Shown: positions 36,701 through 47,604, numbered from the stretch's first letter. The stretch: 64,000 nt of DNA from Mactromeris polynyma (GCA_032209605.1 JASFXZ010000005.1:28322905-28386904), one strand, 5' to 3'. Program-made: numbers and translations. The notes: a model not told the origin generated them from the sequence alone.

Positions 36701-39700
36701 GGAGGATTTTTAAATGCTTACCTATGGTGATGCTATGAAAACCAAGCACAGTAAGGTAGAGGGAAGCCAGAGCTAGTCCCGCAAAGCAAACATTATATTC
36801 CCTGAATATTTTCCAGCCACGTCGTAGAGTAATAAAACTTGCGCATAAACTGGTTACTAAGGTATATTTTGGTGCCTTTTCAGCATTTAGTTTAACAGGT
36901 TGTAGTGTGTTATCTACATGTTCCGCTGTGCTACTTTCATCCACCTGTTTGTCAGTATGCGGCTTTGATTCGTCTGGAGGATAAGAAAACAGCAATTGGG
37001 TATTACCAATAACTCAAAGACCTATTAAAGTAATAGTATGTCCATTTTTGTTCTTTTATTACATAGACGAACATGAAAAGTATATCGCATATAGTTAAAG
37101 CAACAATAAATACGATTTATCAAATAATTCTCTAATAATGTATTCCTCTGTCGAAAAGGGAACTAGAATTTTATGAGCATTGTGTGTTACATGATTAAAC
37201 AAGAATGTTGTAATCGGTCTTACATTGCAAGTGTTCGTATAAAAGATGGCTTAGCCAATTTAGCAACAACATTGGATGAAGCCAGTTCAAATATTTTAAG
37301 TTCAGATGGGCCTGATACAATTTTAAAGGTATAGTATGGGTCAGGATAAAGAAAGAAAAGTTAGCATCGCAATTCTACGAAAAGGATGAACAAATGGCAA
37401 GTAACAGCAACCCCAAAAAGCAAAATGAGACAAGAAAAATACATACAATTCTACATGGAAACACCAACAAAACACGAGTTGCACAAACACAACAGAACAT
37501 GTTAGTTGAAGATATTTGTAATGCCTTTGGAGTTTTCAGCGGAAAAATCCAATTTTCCAAAACTTAAACACTTACCATTGTTTTCAAGGTCCTGAAATTC
37601 CATGACTACATCCACACCATGCATCAAATCAACAGTGTTGACTAAGTGTCGATTCTCTACAAAAAAAGGAATTTACGCCACGACTTATACAAGCATATTT
37701 AATCTTAACTGGTCAAACTTTCTAACTGCCATTACTATTTAAACAACTACTAGATACATCTCTTGATGATTTTAATTACAGAACAAACTTCCAAGGCCAT
37801 GTAGGCACTATTCAAGCAATCAAGATGGAGGAACCCAGGTCCCTCCTTCTGGTATTTATGAGTACAGGCGGGCACCCTCAGAGATCCTTAGGTTATCTGT
37901 AAGCCTCTTCACATACAAAGTAAACAACCAGGGTGGGATTCGAACCAGTAATGGTGAGGGGCAACTGATTTGTAGTCCGCGCTCGTAACCACTCAGTCAC
38001 GGGGGCCCCCTTTCTTGTATTAAAGGTACAATTCATCCCAAAGTAAGCATAACGATACAGAGAACCCCATCCTGGTATCCTAAGACTTTACAGTGTATCA
38101 AACATGTATTTAGAGGATCTCTCGTATAAAGTTATGGAACACGCAAACATAATTTTCATAATCGTTATGGTCATGGCTGCATATAACAAGTTTACTGGTA
38201 CTGTGAGTATTAATACTACTACTGCAGTCATATGCACAGCTTATTTAGATAAATATCAAGAATGAGCTCTCTTGATAAGCGGGTTTGTTAAAGGCATTTC
38301 CTCTTAATTGGGTTGTCTCCCCTACACGCAAAAGTGATACCTGTCAAAAATGGTCAATAATCAGTAATCGATATTAGCTCCATGTTTTAACCGATTTAAT
38401 ATACTTCAATTTAACGACTTCTGATCATTATCGTTAGCTAATAAGTAAACTGTGGTTCGACAGCATGTTGAAATTACATCGGGCTTAATTCGGACTTCAC
38501 TGGAATAACGGAGTAGCAATTAGTGTGTGTTGTTTTACCTCGAATCTTTTCCCGCCGTAATTGGGGTACTTCATGGTATATTTTCCACAGTAAATAATAT
38601 TCTACAAAAATTGTGAAAAAGTTCCACCCGGCGATCACCAATGCTCCGGTACTGTGAGATGTGCGGCTTAATATCTGTCCAGTGACAATTGGACATATCA
38701 CCATAGTAACCAGACTTATCCGTCTCATCGTTGCACTAAGTTCTAATAAATAAACAAACGTGTCCATATAAACATTATCAAGTGAACAAAACATGCCAAA
38801 GAAACAACTATGCAATCAAATAAAGATAACTTTCCATACAAGCATTATCAATTTGATCCGTCGTGCATATCAATATCCACGATCCAATGAACACTAGTCC
38901 GGCTTTCAACCGAATGATCTAAACGGGAGGGCATTTAACCCCACACCATAACACTCCTCCCTCTTCTGTCAGTTTAGGCTTAACCGCGGTGGGTCAAATA
39001 CCGCCGCTAGTAATTCAAGAGGAAAATGTGAAGGTCGAGTCCAAGATCCCTTATAAACTAGTACGGCACTCTACCAAACTGAGCTAATCGAGTACCCGTC
39101 AAACCATCTGATTAACTCAATCGATAAAACACCGTACTCGAACCCGACTATTTGTGAAATAATGAGTGACTTACGGGCAAGCATATCCCGGTCATTTCCG
39201 CAGATTTCCACAATCCAATCTCGCTCAATGGCAGTCTTTCTTGCCATGTTGGTTAAGTTCGATATGATAGCTATGATGATAATGAAAGCATAGCAGGTGC
39301 GAAGAAGTCCCTCGTTTGGAAGAACAGCAGCAATAGCTGTTTTATACTCCATGGCCAGGTATAGTATTATACAGCAAACAATTAGTGCTGAGTTTTGTAC
39401 TAGAACAGACACCCGTGCGACTGAAATATATAGATAAACTGTTATACAAATGAATAACCCGGTAGTGAGTAATGGAAGTGTCTATGTACTGTGAGTGGAA
39501 GTGTCTATGTACTGTGAGTGAAAGTGTAAATGTACTGTGAGTGGAAGTGTTTATGTACTGTGAGTGAAAGTGTCTATGTACTGTGTGTGGAAGTGTATAT
39601 GTACCGTGAGAGAAAGTGTCTATGTACTGTGTGTAGAAGTGTATTTGTACTGTGAGTGGAGAGTATATTTCTGTGAGTGGAAGTTTCTATGTACTGTGAG

Positions 39701-42700
39701 TGGAAGTGTATATGTACTGTGAGTGGAAGTGTCTATGTACGGTGAGTGGAAGTGTCTATGTACTGTGAGTGGAAGTGTCTATGTACTGTGAGTGGAAGTT
39801 TCTATGTACTGTGAGTGGAAGTGTCTATGTACTGTGAGTGGAAGTGTATATGTACTGTGAGTGGAAGTGTCTATGTACTGTGAGTGGAAGTGTATATGTA
39901 CTGTGAGTGGAAGTGTCTATGTACTGTGAGTGGAAGTGTATATGTACTGTGAGTGGAAGTGTCTATGTACTGTGAGTGGAAGTGTCTATGTACTGTGAGT
40001 GGAAGTGTATATGTACTGTGAGTGGAAGTGTATATGTACTGTGAGTGGAAGTGTCTATGTACTGTGAGTGGAAGTGTCTATGTACGGTGAGTGGAAGTTT
40101 CTATGTACTGTGAGTGGAAGTTTCTATGTACTGTTGGTGGAAGTGTCTATGTACTGTGAGTGGAAGTTTCTATGTACTGTGGGTGCAAGTGTCTATGTAC
40201 TGTGAGTGGAAGTGTGTCTATGCACTTTGAGTGAAACTGTTAATGAATTGTAATTGAAATTTGCTATGTATTGGGTGTAAAATAATAAATGTACTGTGAG
40301 TGAAACTGTCTATGTACTGTGGGTGCAAGTGTTTATGTACTGTGAGTGGAAGTGTCTATATACTGTGAGTGAAATTGTTTATGAATTGTAATTGAAATTT
40401 GCTATGTATTGTGTGTAAAATAATATATGTACTGTGAGTGAAAGTCTCTATGTACTGTAGGTGCAATTGTCTATGTACTGTGATTGAACATGTATATATA
40501 CTGTTATATGAGCAAATGGTTCAATTGTGTTTATGTACGATTATATTTTAAACAGAATAAGAATAAAATTGCGTTGTATCGTATCGTGTACAATACCACT
40601 CCATCGTATCGCACCTCACCGTACGGCAATGTATCGCGCGTACTCCATCGTATCGCACCTCACCGTACGACAATGTATCGCGCGTATTGCATCGTATCGC
40701 ACCTCACCGTACGACAATATATCGCACGTACTCCCTCGTATCGCTCCTCACCGTACGACAATGTATCGCGCGTATGGCATCGTATCGCGCCTCACCGTAC
40801 GACAATGTATCGCGCGTACTCCATCGTATCGCACCTCACCGTACGTCAATGTATCGCGCGTATTGCATCGTTTCGCATCGTATTATTTCAAATTACTTTG
40901 TGTTCCATGAAACGTAGCATAGAGTATCGTCAGTACTAGTCCAGCCACGGACGTCACATCTCTTTACTGTCGCTGTACAACGTCCTGCTAAACCATTCAC
41001 AAAAGTAAATAGAAGTTGGACCCCGCCGGTCTTTCCACTGCATTTACTCTTATTTTCGTGAACATATATATGCTTTGCGTGCAATAAAAAACTGTACTAC
41101 ATAAAATTGTAGCTTTTCGTTGATTGATTTGTCTTTTCAACACAATATTTTCATGGATACGACTTGTTTTGTAAAAAAAATAGTGAATCAACCACCTGTT
41201 AAATAAGAAGATGGGAGTGTTGCTATGGAGGCGGTGCGCACATAGTTATTACCCTACTAAGATCATTGCTATTATTTGCTCCTTCTTGAGCCAATACTGA
41301 AAGTGATATATATCACGAATTCGATCAAAAGGTGCTTCAACGTTAAAATCCATCTTGTATTGCTACTTTGACGGGCGAAATTGGCGAGAGCGCGAATGTC
41401 AACATACAGTTTGTAAGGTGAATAGTTTACTTGCGCACCGTGGGCGGAGTTACGTTTGATTGACAGATATTTTAGCGACAATGTTTGCAGTCATAAACAT
41501 TTGACCCCTGTCTTCTTGTCGAAGTGATTGTGAGGCATTCAGATGCGCTAGAAATTCGATTTTTGTGTGCTTCTACTCGTGAAAGATTGCTACAGTTTTT
41601 CCGCACCCTCCAAAGTCAGTTCGGTCGATAATAAAGACGCCATAATAGTGCCGTTAAAATCATGCGGCATAATCCCAGGTTTTTACTATAGGCTTGTGCG
41701 TGGCTCTGTTACGAACGACGCGTGTAAAAGTCGGAGTACAGAGACATGTATGCGGGGCTACGTCAGTACCGTATCGTAAAGCACCGAATCGTATCACATC
41801 GGATCTTGCAGTCTTGAATCGCTTCGTAACGTATGTAAAAGTGAGAAAAAATATCAAGAGGTACTTTTTAAACATATTAAGTTTACATCGATTGTGAAAC
41901 AAGTTCTTATACTAATAACTTTCGATGGCTGCATCCTGGCTATCAACCAGTATGTTTAGGTTTTCTGGAATTCGTGATCAAACCCCACTCATTGTGGGAC
42001 TCGAACTCACGACCTTCAAATCAGGAGTCGACCACGGTGCCTCCTTAAATCCAGAAGTAGAAGAAATGTTATTGGATTTGGATATAAATAACAAAGGTAT
42101 ATAACCTTGTCAGCTTTCAATCACCAACATGTAATAGTTAATAGCATGCTGAAGATACAGAACACTCCATATATGTTTGAACCTGGACATCTTAAAGGCT
42201 GTAAGCGTACCTGTTAGTCTAGATGTCCTGTCGACCCAGTCACCAACCACTGTTCCAAACAACAGGACAGCGATACCGGCCACAAGTCCGTATGACGCTG
42301 TAAACTGTAAATTCTGTGGCGTAATCTCCACCAGAAACAAGCCAAAGGCGAACCACCAAATGTTGTCATCCTAGAAAAAATCTTAACAACATCATACGAA
42401 GTTACCCTGGATAGAAAATTGTTGGATGACTTCATTTGCCAATGTAAGCGGAAGAAACACATAACTTTTTCACAATACACACCTGAATAATGAATTCATA
42501 CGCTGGACAAAAGCAAGGTTAATAAAGGAATTTTCGTTTATACGTTCTGAACACTTAGGTAAATCTACCGGAAATTGTCGATGATTGGCGCAATCTACCG
42601 GAGATAATCGGAACTAGCCGAACTGACAGAATAATTGAAAATTATTTAAGATTTATACAATCTAGCGAATATTGAAGATATTGAAGATGAAAAATTAAAC

Positions 42701-43120
42701 AGTTATTCCAGTTTTTGATTCATTTGGTAATGTGCATCGTTTTACCGTTTAAATGGCTTTCAACGGGGTTAAATATGGTAGCAGAATACCAAATAAGACG
42801 AGTTATAAATGTGTATGTTCTTACACGAAAAAGTACATGTTATTGATTGATTTATAAATACTAAATACAGTGAAACAACCCAGCAGCAACACCCGTTTGG
42901 AGATGTCAAGGAAATTCTGGATGTTTTTGAGACGTTGTTGCTCTTAATTGGTTGCAATTTATTAAAACGGGGTAAAAGTATAATTTGAACAGAGAGTGTA
43001 AGTACTTGGAGGGCCGCACTGGAGAGGTTGCATTGTATAATATCATACATACCCATCCAACGATGAAATGATTCAGATACATCAACCATTTCGCTTTTCC
43101 TTTGAAATTCTCCTTTGCCC
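33508..43120 (-). CDS. SLC40A1: ferroportin (SLC40A1), iron/divalent metal exporter
   Basis: Minus-strand gene. Eight exons: 43053-43120, 42211-42370, 39175-39420, 38539-38742, 37576-37656, 36722-36973, 34544-34963, 33508-33785. All junctions have GT/AG and matching phases, and together they give about 569 codons against 571 residues in the human protein, so only the first few codons are missing. Family marks include 'YGLVAGIAVLLFGTVVGDWV', 'ERDWIVEI', 'ATMRRIS', 'AGWNFFTIFVEYYLLWKIY', 'GFAYSQGLS', 'CGLQKTGMYA', 'CPGSPFDP' and 'DVTERGIVAGVQNAINQLMD'. Ferroportin is a 12-helix MFS-fold exporter of cytosolic Fe2+ in the plasma membrane. Aligned with human numbering, Asp39, Gln99, Asn212 and Glu219 are kept, but Cys326 is Ser, His507 Lys, His43 Trp and Asp181 Ser. 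Gene size is inflated by minisatellites, MITEs and SINEs in the introns. Confidence 0.93.
33938..34249. mobile_element. 312-bp MITE candidate with perfect 16-bp inverted ends
   Basis: cacgtgacgatgaata at 33938-33953 and tattcatcgtcacgtg at 34234-34249 are exact reverse complements. The interior is AT-rich and non-coding. It lies in the last intron of ferroportin. Confidence 0.65.
34544..34963 (-). CDS. SLC40A1: ferroportin exon G
   Basis: 420 bp, phase 1 to 1. It encodes 'GFAYSQGLSEDLIGGLLAAA', the 'VRKRCGLQKTGMYA' turn, 'CPGSPFDP', an extracellular loop with several N-x-S/T sites ('DNSSGYANNSII'), and helix 10 'SLLMSGIIGARIG'. Confidence 0.93.
35222..35425. mobile_element. MITE family B, copy
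   Basis: Shares 'catttgaattcatcgggtcc', 'aattgacgtgcctaagaa' and the end 'cgaataaacgagatccgact' with the other family B copies. It lies in a ferroportin intron. Confidence 0.65.
35870..36692. repeat. 40-bp minisatellite, about 20 copies
   Basis: Consensus starts ttgcggtacatagaactggc and continues cgcaaaggcacaaaaccgat. Variants include tataactggccaca. The unit has no stop in three minus frames and, because 40 is not a multiple of three, the ORFs cycle through all frames, giving several spurious long ORFs on both strands (35800-36995). It lies in the ferroportin intron between exons F and G. Confidence 0.96.
36722..36973 (-). CDS. SLC40A1: ferroportin exon F
   Basis: 252 bp, phase 1 to 1. It starts with a polar loop ('DESKPHTDKQVDESS') and then encodes helix 7: 'YNVCFAGLALASLYLTVLGF', then 'HSITI'. 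The Ser (AGC at 36732-36734) is at the position of human Cys326. The 40-bp minisatellite begins about 30 bp past its donor. Confidence 0.92.
37576..37656 (-). CDS. SLC40A1: ferroportin exon E (cytoplasmic loop)
   Basis: 81 bp, phase 1 to 1, acceptor tttgtag, donor gtaagt. It encodes 'ENRHLVNTVDLMHGVDVVME' and an acidic end, part of the variable central cytoplasmic loop. Supported mainly by phase and position. Confidence 0.7.
37795..38012 (-). mobile_element. tRNA-derived SINE, family A
   Basis: On the minus strand it starts 'gtgactgagtggttacgagc' and 'gcggactacaaatcagttgc', followed by a B-box 'ggttcgaatccc'. The body ends near 'ggaagtttgttctgtaatta'. The tRNA-like head with intact B-box is seen directly. 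It lies in a ferroportin intron. Confidence 0.7.
38539..38742 (-). CDS. SLC40A1: ferroportin exon D
   Basis: 204 bp, phase 1 to 1. It encodes 'LSATMRRISLVTMVICPIVT' to 'LLWKIYHEVPQLRREKIR'. Arg178-Arg179 are kept, while Asp181 is Ser and Gln182 is Leu. Asn212 and Glu219 (GWN...VE) are kept. Confidence 0.92.
38920..39105 (-). mobile_element. tRNA-derived SINE or SINE head
   Basis: On the minus strand the head has an A-box-like 'ttagctcagtttggtagagt' and a B-box-like 'ggactcgacc', then an unrelated body of about 100 bp. No cloverleaf with a proper acceptor stem, so it is not counted as a tRNA gene. Confidence 0.6.
39175..39420 (-). CDS. SLC40A1: ferroportin exon C
   Basis: 246 bp, phase 1 to 1. 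It encodes 'VARVSVLVQNSALIVCCIIL' (Gln99 kept) through helices 3-4 to 'ERDWIVEICGNDRDMLA'. The 23-bp minisatellite starts only about 45 bp beyond its acceptor. Confidence 0.92.
39465..40503. repeat. 23-bp minisatellite, about 45 copies
   Basis: Consensus tgtactgtgagtggaagtgt then cta; variants carry tat, tt, or gaaac changes. The last 300 bp are more diverged, with longer units containing 'gaattgtaattgaaatttgc' (two near-copies at about 40234 and 40382). It lies in the intron between ferroportin exons B and C. Confidence 0.96.
40590..40876. repeat. 44-bp CpG-rich minisatellite, about 6.5 copies
   Basis: Unit ccatcgtatcgcacctcacc then gtacgacaatgtatcgcgcg then tact. It is far richer in CG than its surroundings. 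With a stop-free 44-bp unit, all three plus frames are open (ORFs 40484-40939, 40527-40910, 40687-40917). These are artefacts. Confidence 0.96.
40900..41925. other. intron of ferroportin, no other gene recognised
   Basis: Short ORFs only. Some 'accgtatcgta' and 'gaatcgtatcaca' phrases at 41768-41800 resemble decayed units of the 44-bp minisatellite. Confidence 0.4.
41930..42055 (-). mobile_element. tRNA-derived SINE head and short body
   Basis: On the minus strand: 'ggcaccgtggtcgactcctg', 'atttgaaggtcgtga', then B-box 'gttcgagtccc'. Trailing body 'ctaaacatactggttgatag'. Position is in the ferroportin intron just downstream of exon B. Confidence 0.55.
42211..42370 (-). CDS. SLC40A1: ferroportin exon B
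   Basis: 160 bp, phase 0 to 1. It encodes 'DDNIWWFAFGLFLVEI', then helix 2 and 'GDWVDRTSRLT'. Asp39 is kept; the position of His43 is Trp. Asp84 and Arg88 are kept. Confidence 0.92.
43053..43120 (-). CDS. SLC40A1: ferroportin exon A (first exon seen)
   Basis: 68 bp, acceptor cacag, donor gtatgt, two leading bases then 22 codons, exit phase 0. It encodes 'AKWLMYLNHFIVGW', the start of helix 1 (human residues 24-37), with His32 kept. The initiator exon upstream (above 43121) was not found. Confidence 0.85.
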
Positions 43121-43451
43121 CTGTGAAAATACAATAGGAGATGTGTTATCATTGTTTCATATATCGTTTCGCGCATGTATTGTCCTTTATTTTCGTTTTT
43201 ATTATAAAGTACATTAATATTACGTGTACCATGTTGATTAATTAAGTAAAACTGTGATACTTTGAATAAATTTTAACACGACCATTAAAGTTACATTAAC
43301 ATCATACATTGATAATTATACCATTTAGCATTTCGTATACACACTAAAAATATCAGAAAGTGTATGTTTTCAAATCCATTATAAACCGGACCAAGTCAGT
43401 ACACATAGCTTTAAGCATCGAATTTACACAAAAACGAACATGTTATAAAAT

Positions 43452-43632
43452 ACAGTCAAACCTCACTTAAAGACCATCTCAATAATTTAGACCACCTCAA
43501 TATTAAGAACACAATGTGTAAGTCCATTTTCACTGTTTTACTCTTTATTCAACCTCACTATTAAAACCACTTCAATAAGAATACCAGTTTTCAAAGGTTC
43601 CAAAGGTGGTCTTACTATTAAGGTTTTACTGT
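43452..43632. mobile_element. MITE family A, best copy
   Basis: Ends are inverted: 'acagtcaaacctcacttaaa' plus 'gacc' on the left, and 'ggtcttactattaaggtttt' plus 'actgta' on the right. Length about 180 bp, nearly palindromic overall. CAGT-type ends with TA flanks suggest the pogo/Tigger branch of Tc1/mariner. It lies upstream of ferroportin exon A. Confidence 0.7.
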
Positions 43633-44224
43633 ATTAGTTACGTCCAACCCACAACACAAACATAAAATCATCGCTTATTTACAACAAAAATATTCAAAAA
43701 CCATGGAAACAGAAACGAATTTTCCATTTAAATATGACTTGTAACTTTGTAAACACTATACAATCAATTAAACCTGAGAAATTATATTTCCAACGCATTC
43801 TGTCCTATTAAACATCCCCCAAAAGTATCACTGTCATTGACATCTGTCTGTGCAGTAAACAAGTCGCTAACACGGATTGGAGTATGTATATTGTTTATCA
43901 AACTGAATACTTTAAACAAACAATGAAAATAATATTCGCTTAACAAAATATTCTCTTGTACAATGTGTAGTAAACCGACGTAGCGTGACACGAAGATGCG
44001 TATATTCTATTCATGCGAATAAATATTGTGCTTGGTTCAGTAGTCATTTTTAAAACGAGGTTGAATTCATATCAGTTGACAGGAATTAAAACTATCTTTA
44101 TGGTATTCTCTGAGTTTAAATCATCTTCATCAATTTAAAGAGAAACCAAAATGAGTCGAACGAAAGAGAATGAAGAATAAATAAAAGTTTGCGTCTACAT
44201 AATCAGACCAACACACAGCTGAGT

Positions 44225-45010
44225 AGAGAAGAGCAGGGTCTATCTGAAGTCATGAAGGAGATTACCTGCTCTCAACAACGAGATAACCTACTCTCATGAA
44301 CGATATAACCTGCTCTCATGAACGAGATAATCTGCTCGCATGAACGATATAACATGCTCTCGTGAACGATATAACCTGCTCTCATGAACGCGATAACCTG
44401 CTCTCATGAACGATATAACCTGCTCTCATGAACGAGATAACCTGCTCTCATGAACGAGATAACCTGCTCTTATGGACGAGATAACCTGCTCTCATGAAGA
44501 GAATACCCGGTCTCATAAATGATATAACCTGCTCTCATGAGCGAAATTACTTGCTCTCAAGAACGAGATAGCCTGCTCTCATGAACGATGTTACTTACTC
44601 TCATGAACGAGATAACCTGCTCTCATGAACGATATTACCTACTCTCATGAACGATATAACCTGCTCGCATGAATGATTTTACCTGCTCTCATGAACAAGA
44701 TAACCTGCTCTCATAAACGATATAACCTGCTCTCATGGACGAGATTATTTGCTCTTAGGAAGGAGAATACCCGGTCTCATGAACGATATAACCTGCTCTC
44801 ATGAACGAGATAACCTGCCTTCAAGAATGATATAACCTGCTCTCATGAACGATATTACATGCTCTCACAAACGATATTACCTGCTCTCAAGAACGAGATT
44901 AACTGCTCTCATGAACGATATTACCTATATCATGAACGAGATTACCTGCTCTCATGAACGATATTACCTGCCTTCATGAACTAGCTTATCCGCTCTCATG
45001 ACTAAAGAGA
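44225..45010. repeat. 22-bp minisatellite, about 35 copies
   Basis: Consensus ataacctgctctcatgaacg followed by ag or at. Two recurrent variants (gag and gat) alternate irregularly, and larger blocks such as 'gagaatacccggtctcat' occur twice (44499 and 44763), pointing to block duplication. It lies 1.1 kb upstream of the first ferroportin exon seen. Confidence 0.96.
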
Positions 45011-45857
45011 GTTGCTTAGATCGTGTTTTCGCTTATGTTGAGCACTGTGTAGTCCATTGTTGTGCCCTTATCAGATGATTGATTTGTAGGGAACGGACAA
45101 GAACAGCAAAAACAGCAATGGTGAAAATAACAACAGGAAAAACAATACCGCAACATAAAGCTTAATTTCCGATCCATTGTTTTCAGAAAGCCAAGCGAAA
45201 GAGGTTTTACTCTGTAAATGCGATTATTGAAGTATTGCTTAAAATTAAAATCGAAAGTAGTTCATAGCAATCAAAGCTTCAGATAAGTTTGATTTTGTAA
45301 CATGTATTACTTAATATTTGTACTAATGTCCCAAAGCAGATATGTCTGATATGTTAAATTTAAATTAGGTAGATTACATGTATATTTAGTTTTGATATAG
45401 TAACAAAAACAAAAAAATTCAATTAATTATTAGGTAGACTACATGTATATTTAGTTTTGATATAATAACAAAAAAAACAATTTCAATTAATTAACAGAGA
45501 CACTATATCACATTTAGTCTTTGAAATGAATATAAAAAATACCCATTTATTTTTTATCCTTATACTCTCGTTAACCACTGTTCAAGTAAGTAACTCTATA
45601 CATTTGTTTTAAACTAAATGTGTCACACCATGTTACGAAGTCATACTTAATGCACGGCACTATTAGTATTTGTATTCTAATCACGTATATAAGCCTGACG
45701 AACGAGTCCAGACGTTCTTCATTTGTGATCATCAGTTTAAAGCATGTCCAAATAGTCTGCAGCTTATCGCAAGATTACCTGTTTTTCACGACGTGGACTC
45801 CATGTAAAGACACATTTATTTATCTCATGTGACGTTCGGATGCATAATTCACATATA
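45011..45857. other. non-coding, nothing recognised beyond a small local duplication
   Basis: A 55-bp direct duplication around 45366-45490 ('ttaggtaga.tacatgtatat' then 'ttagttttgatataataaca') is visible. No gene recognised. Confidence 0.45.
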
Positions 45858-46045
45858 TCAAGCAAGAGTTTTGTTCCATCAGATTGTAATATCACCCGCT
45901 ATTAAAGGGAGGTTATTGCTGCCAAATGTGTCAATTAATACCTGTGAATTTAGACCGGATCAAGCGGGAGTTGTTTTATTTCATCATACTGTAATATCAC
46001 CCGCTATCAAAGGGAGGTTACTGCTGCCATATGTATCAATTATTT
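45858..46045. repeat. tandem duplication, period about 102 bp
   Basis: 'gtaatatcacccgctattaa', 'agggaggttattgctgcca' and 'atgtgtcaatta' occur at about 45885 and, slightly altered, at about 45990. The ORF 45829-46047 spans both copies and is a product of the duplication. Confidence 0.75.
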
Positions 46046-46309
46046 GACTGTTCTGTAAGTGGCGATATGTATAGACCGTTTGTATGCTACAAGAAAAAAA
46101 ACCTTATACCAGTTGTTGCTCTATCATACATTAACTTTACATCAATGTCCTTTATTTTTCTAGTTAAGTGTCCGAAACACATATAATCTGATCTGAATTT
46201 TCTGAATTACGAGTAGTTTAATAAAACAAATTCTACATGGCAGTGAATATGATAGTTCGGGTAATCAACTTAAGAAAAATAGTACTAATCGATGCTACCG
46301 CGTGTAACA

Positions 46310-46405
46310 ACTAAATGTACACCCCGAACTATGCCTCAAACCGGGTTCGAACCTTCAATCCACAGAGTGAATGCCAGCTGGCTGGTATAACGACTAAGCG
46401 AACCG
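46310..46405 (-). mobile_element. tRNA-like SINE head
   Basis: On the minus strand: 'cggttcgcttagtcgttata', 'ggattgaaggttcgaacccg'. A B-box match is clear, but no proper tRNA fold. Not called as a tRNA gene. Confidence 0.4.
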
Positions 46406-47604
46406 AAATACTAGTCAATTGGTCAACAACATTTAAATTGAAGGCCTTATTGGAAATGAAATTCAAACTCATGTATTTTTTAAAGTTTTCAAACCGATTC
46501 CAACATGAAACAGTGGTCGTAGTACACGTTCCATATATTCACGTTGTACTTACTAAAAAGGGCACTTCAGTTGTCTGAAACATCTCAAATATCAAATGCA
46601 AGCGACTCATACATGTTATGTCTACGTCAGCATTATTCAAAGCACGTTGTTAAATGTGGTGAACTTTCAAACAATAACTTACGCTAAGAATATAATCCTT
46701 GCACGTACGTTGAGTTCATGCTTCTGCAACCGTCATTTGAACCTACCGATACCTTTGAATCGCGGGCGTCTAAATGTTTTAATTGTCTGCTGCGTTCACC
46801 GACACATTTGCCACTTAACCTTTCCGAGACCAATTGCCTTTAAAGTGACATGTTAACTACTTTACTTTTTTACTGGTCAAAAGGAATATGGTAAAACCTT
46901 GTTCAATTCATTTTTCTCCCACTGGTTCGTTTGCTGGGTTGAGTCCATTCGCAACCACATAAGCAATGCTCTTACGAGATACATTCCCTATGAACTATGT
47001 TTACTGATAGTTCCACGGCTGTTAGATTATGTACTTGTATTGTCTTAACCATATTGTTGCTGTTTCGTCCAGTTTTGGTTTCTTTATTTCCATGTCACTA
47101 TCCTTTCTTTTGAGTCCCCTAGATGTGTGCCTCCCAATTTGTTTGTTTAGGGAAGAGAATTGTGAATATGTTATTCCCTGTTCTGCATATTGCGTACTTC
47201 ATTCTCATGTTATCGACAAGCTGATTTGAATGGCAATTGAAATGTATGATCAAATTTCCAACAAATGGTTTTAATTAAACTCGTGACCTTTTATTAAGTA
47301 TTAAGTAGATCAGACTGTCTGAGAGTAAAGATTAAATATTCACGATCAGTGTCCCAAAACAGATTGACGTGTACATGACTATTCAACCACACTAACATGC
47401 TCAAGCCTTGAATTTGAAACATTATAAATAAGGCCATGAACAAAAAGGGTCTTGAAAGTTATATAAACTTAAACTATTTTATAACTACAATCATCAATAT
47501 CACGCAGATCCCTTTTGAAACTTCAAGGAGGACAATCCACCGCGATAAGCTAGCTAAAAGGCAATGAAAGCTGGGTATGTATGTGTACAAGTGAAAACTA
47601 AACT
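46406..47604. other. non-coding, nothing recognised
   Basis: AT-rich sequence with short ORFs lacking motifs. Confidence 0.35.

Noticed and set aside
35800..36995. Several ORFs of 100-180 codons on both strands
   Set aside because: They are read-through of the stop-free 40-bp minisatellite in successive frames, joined at one end to ferroportin exon F.
38920..39105. tRNA gene on the minus strand
   Set aside because: Only the promoter boxes are preserved; it is followed by a SINE-like body.
40484..40939. Three overlapping ORFs of 76-151 codons in all plus frames
   Set aside because: A 44-bp stop-free unit must open all three frames; there is no other sign of coding.
44225..45010. CRISPR-like array
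   Set aside because: Direct tandem units with no unique spacers, in a eukaryotic genome; it is a minisatellite. The same applies to the 40-, 23- and 44-bp arrays.
43121..46000. Iron-responsive element in the ferroportin 5' UTR
   Set aside because: The first exon was not found, and the CAGTG-type loops I checked on the minus strand (for example near 43827) lack the paired stems and bulged C of an IRE.
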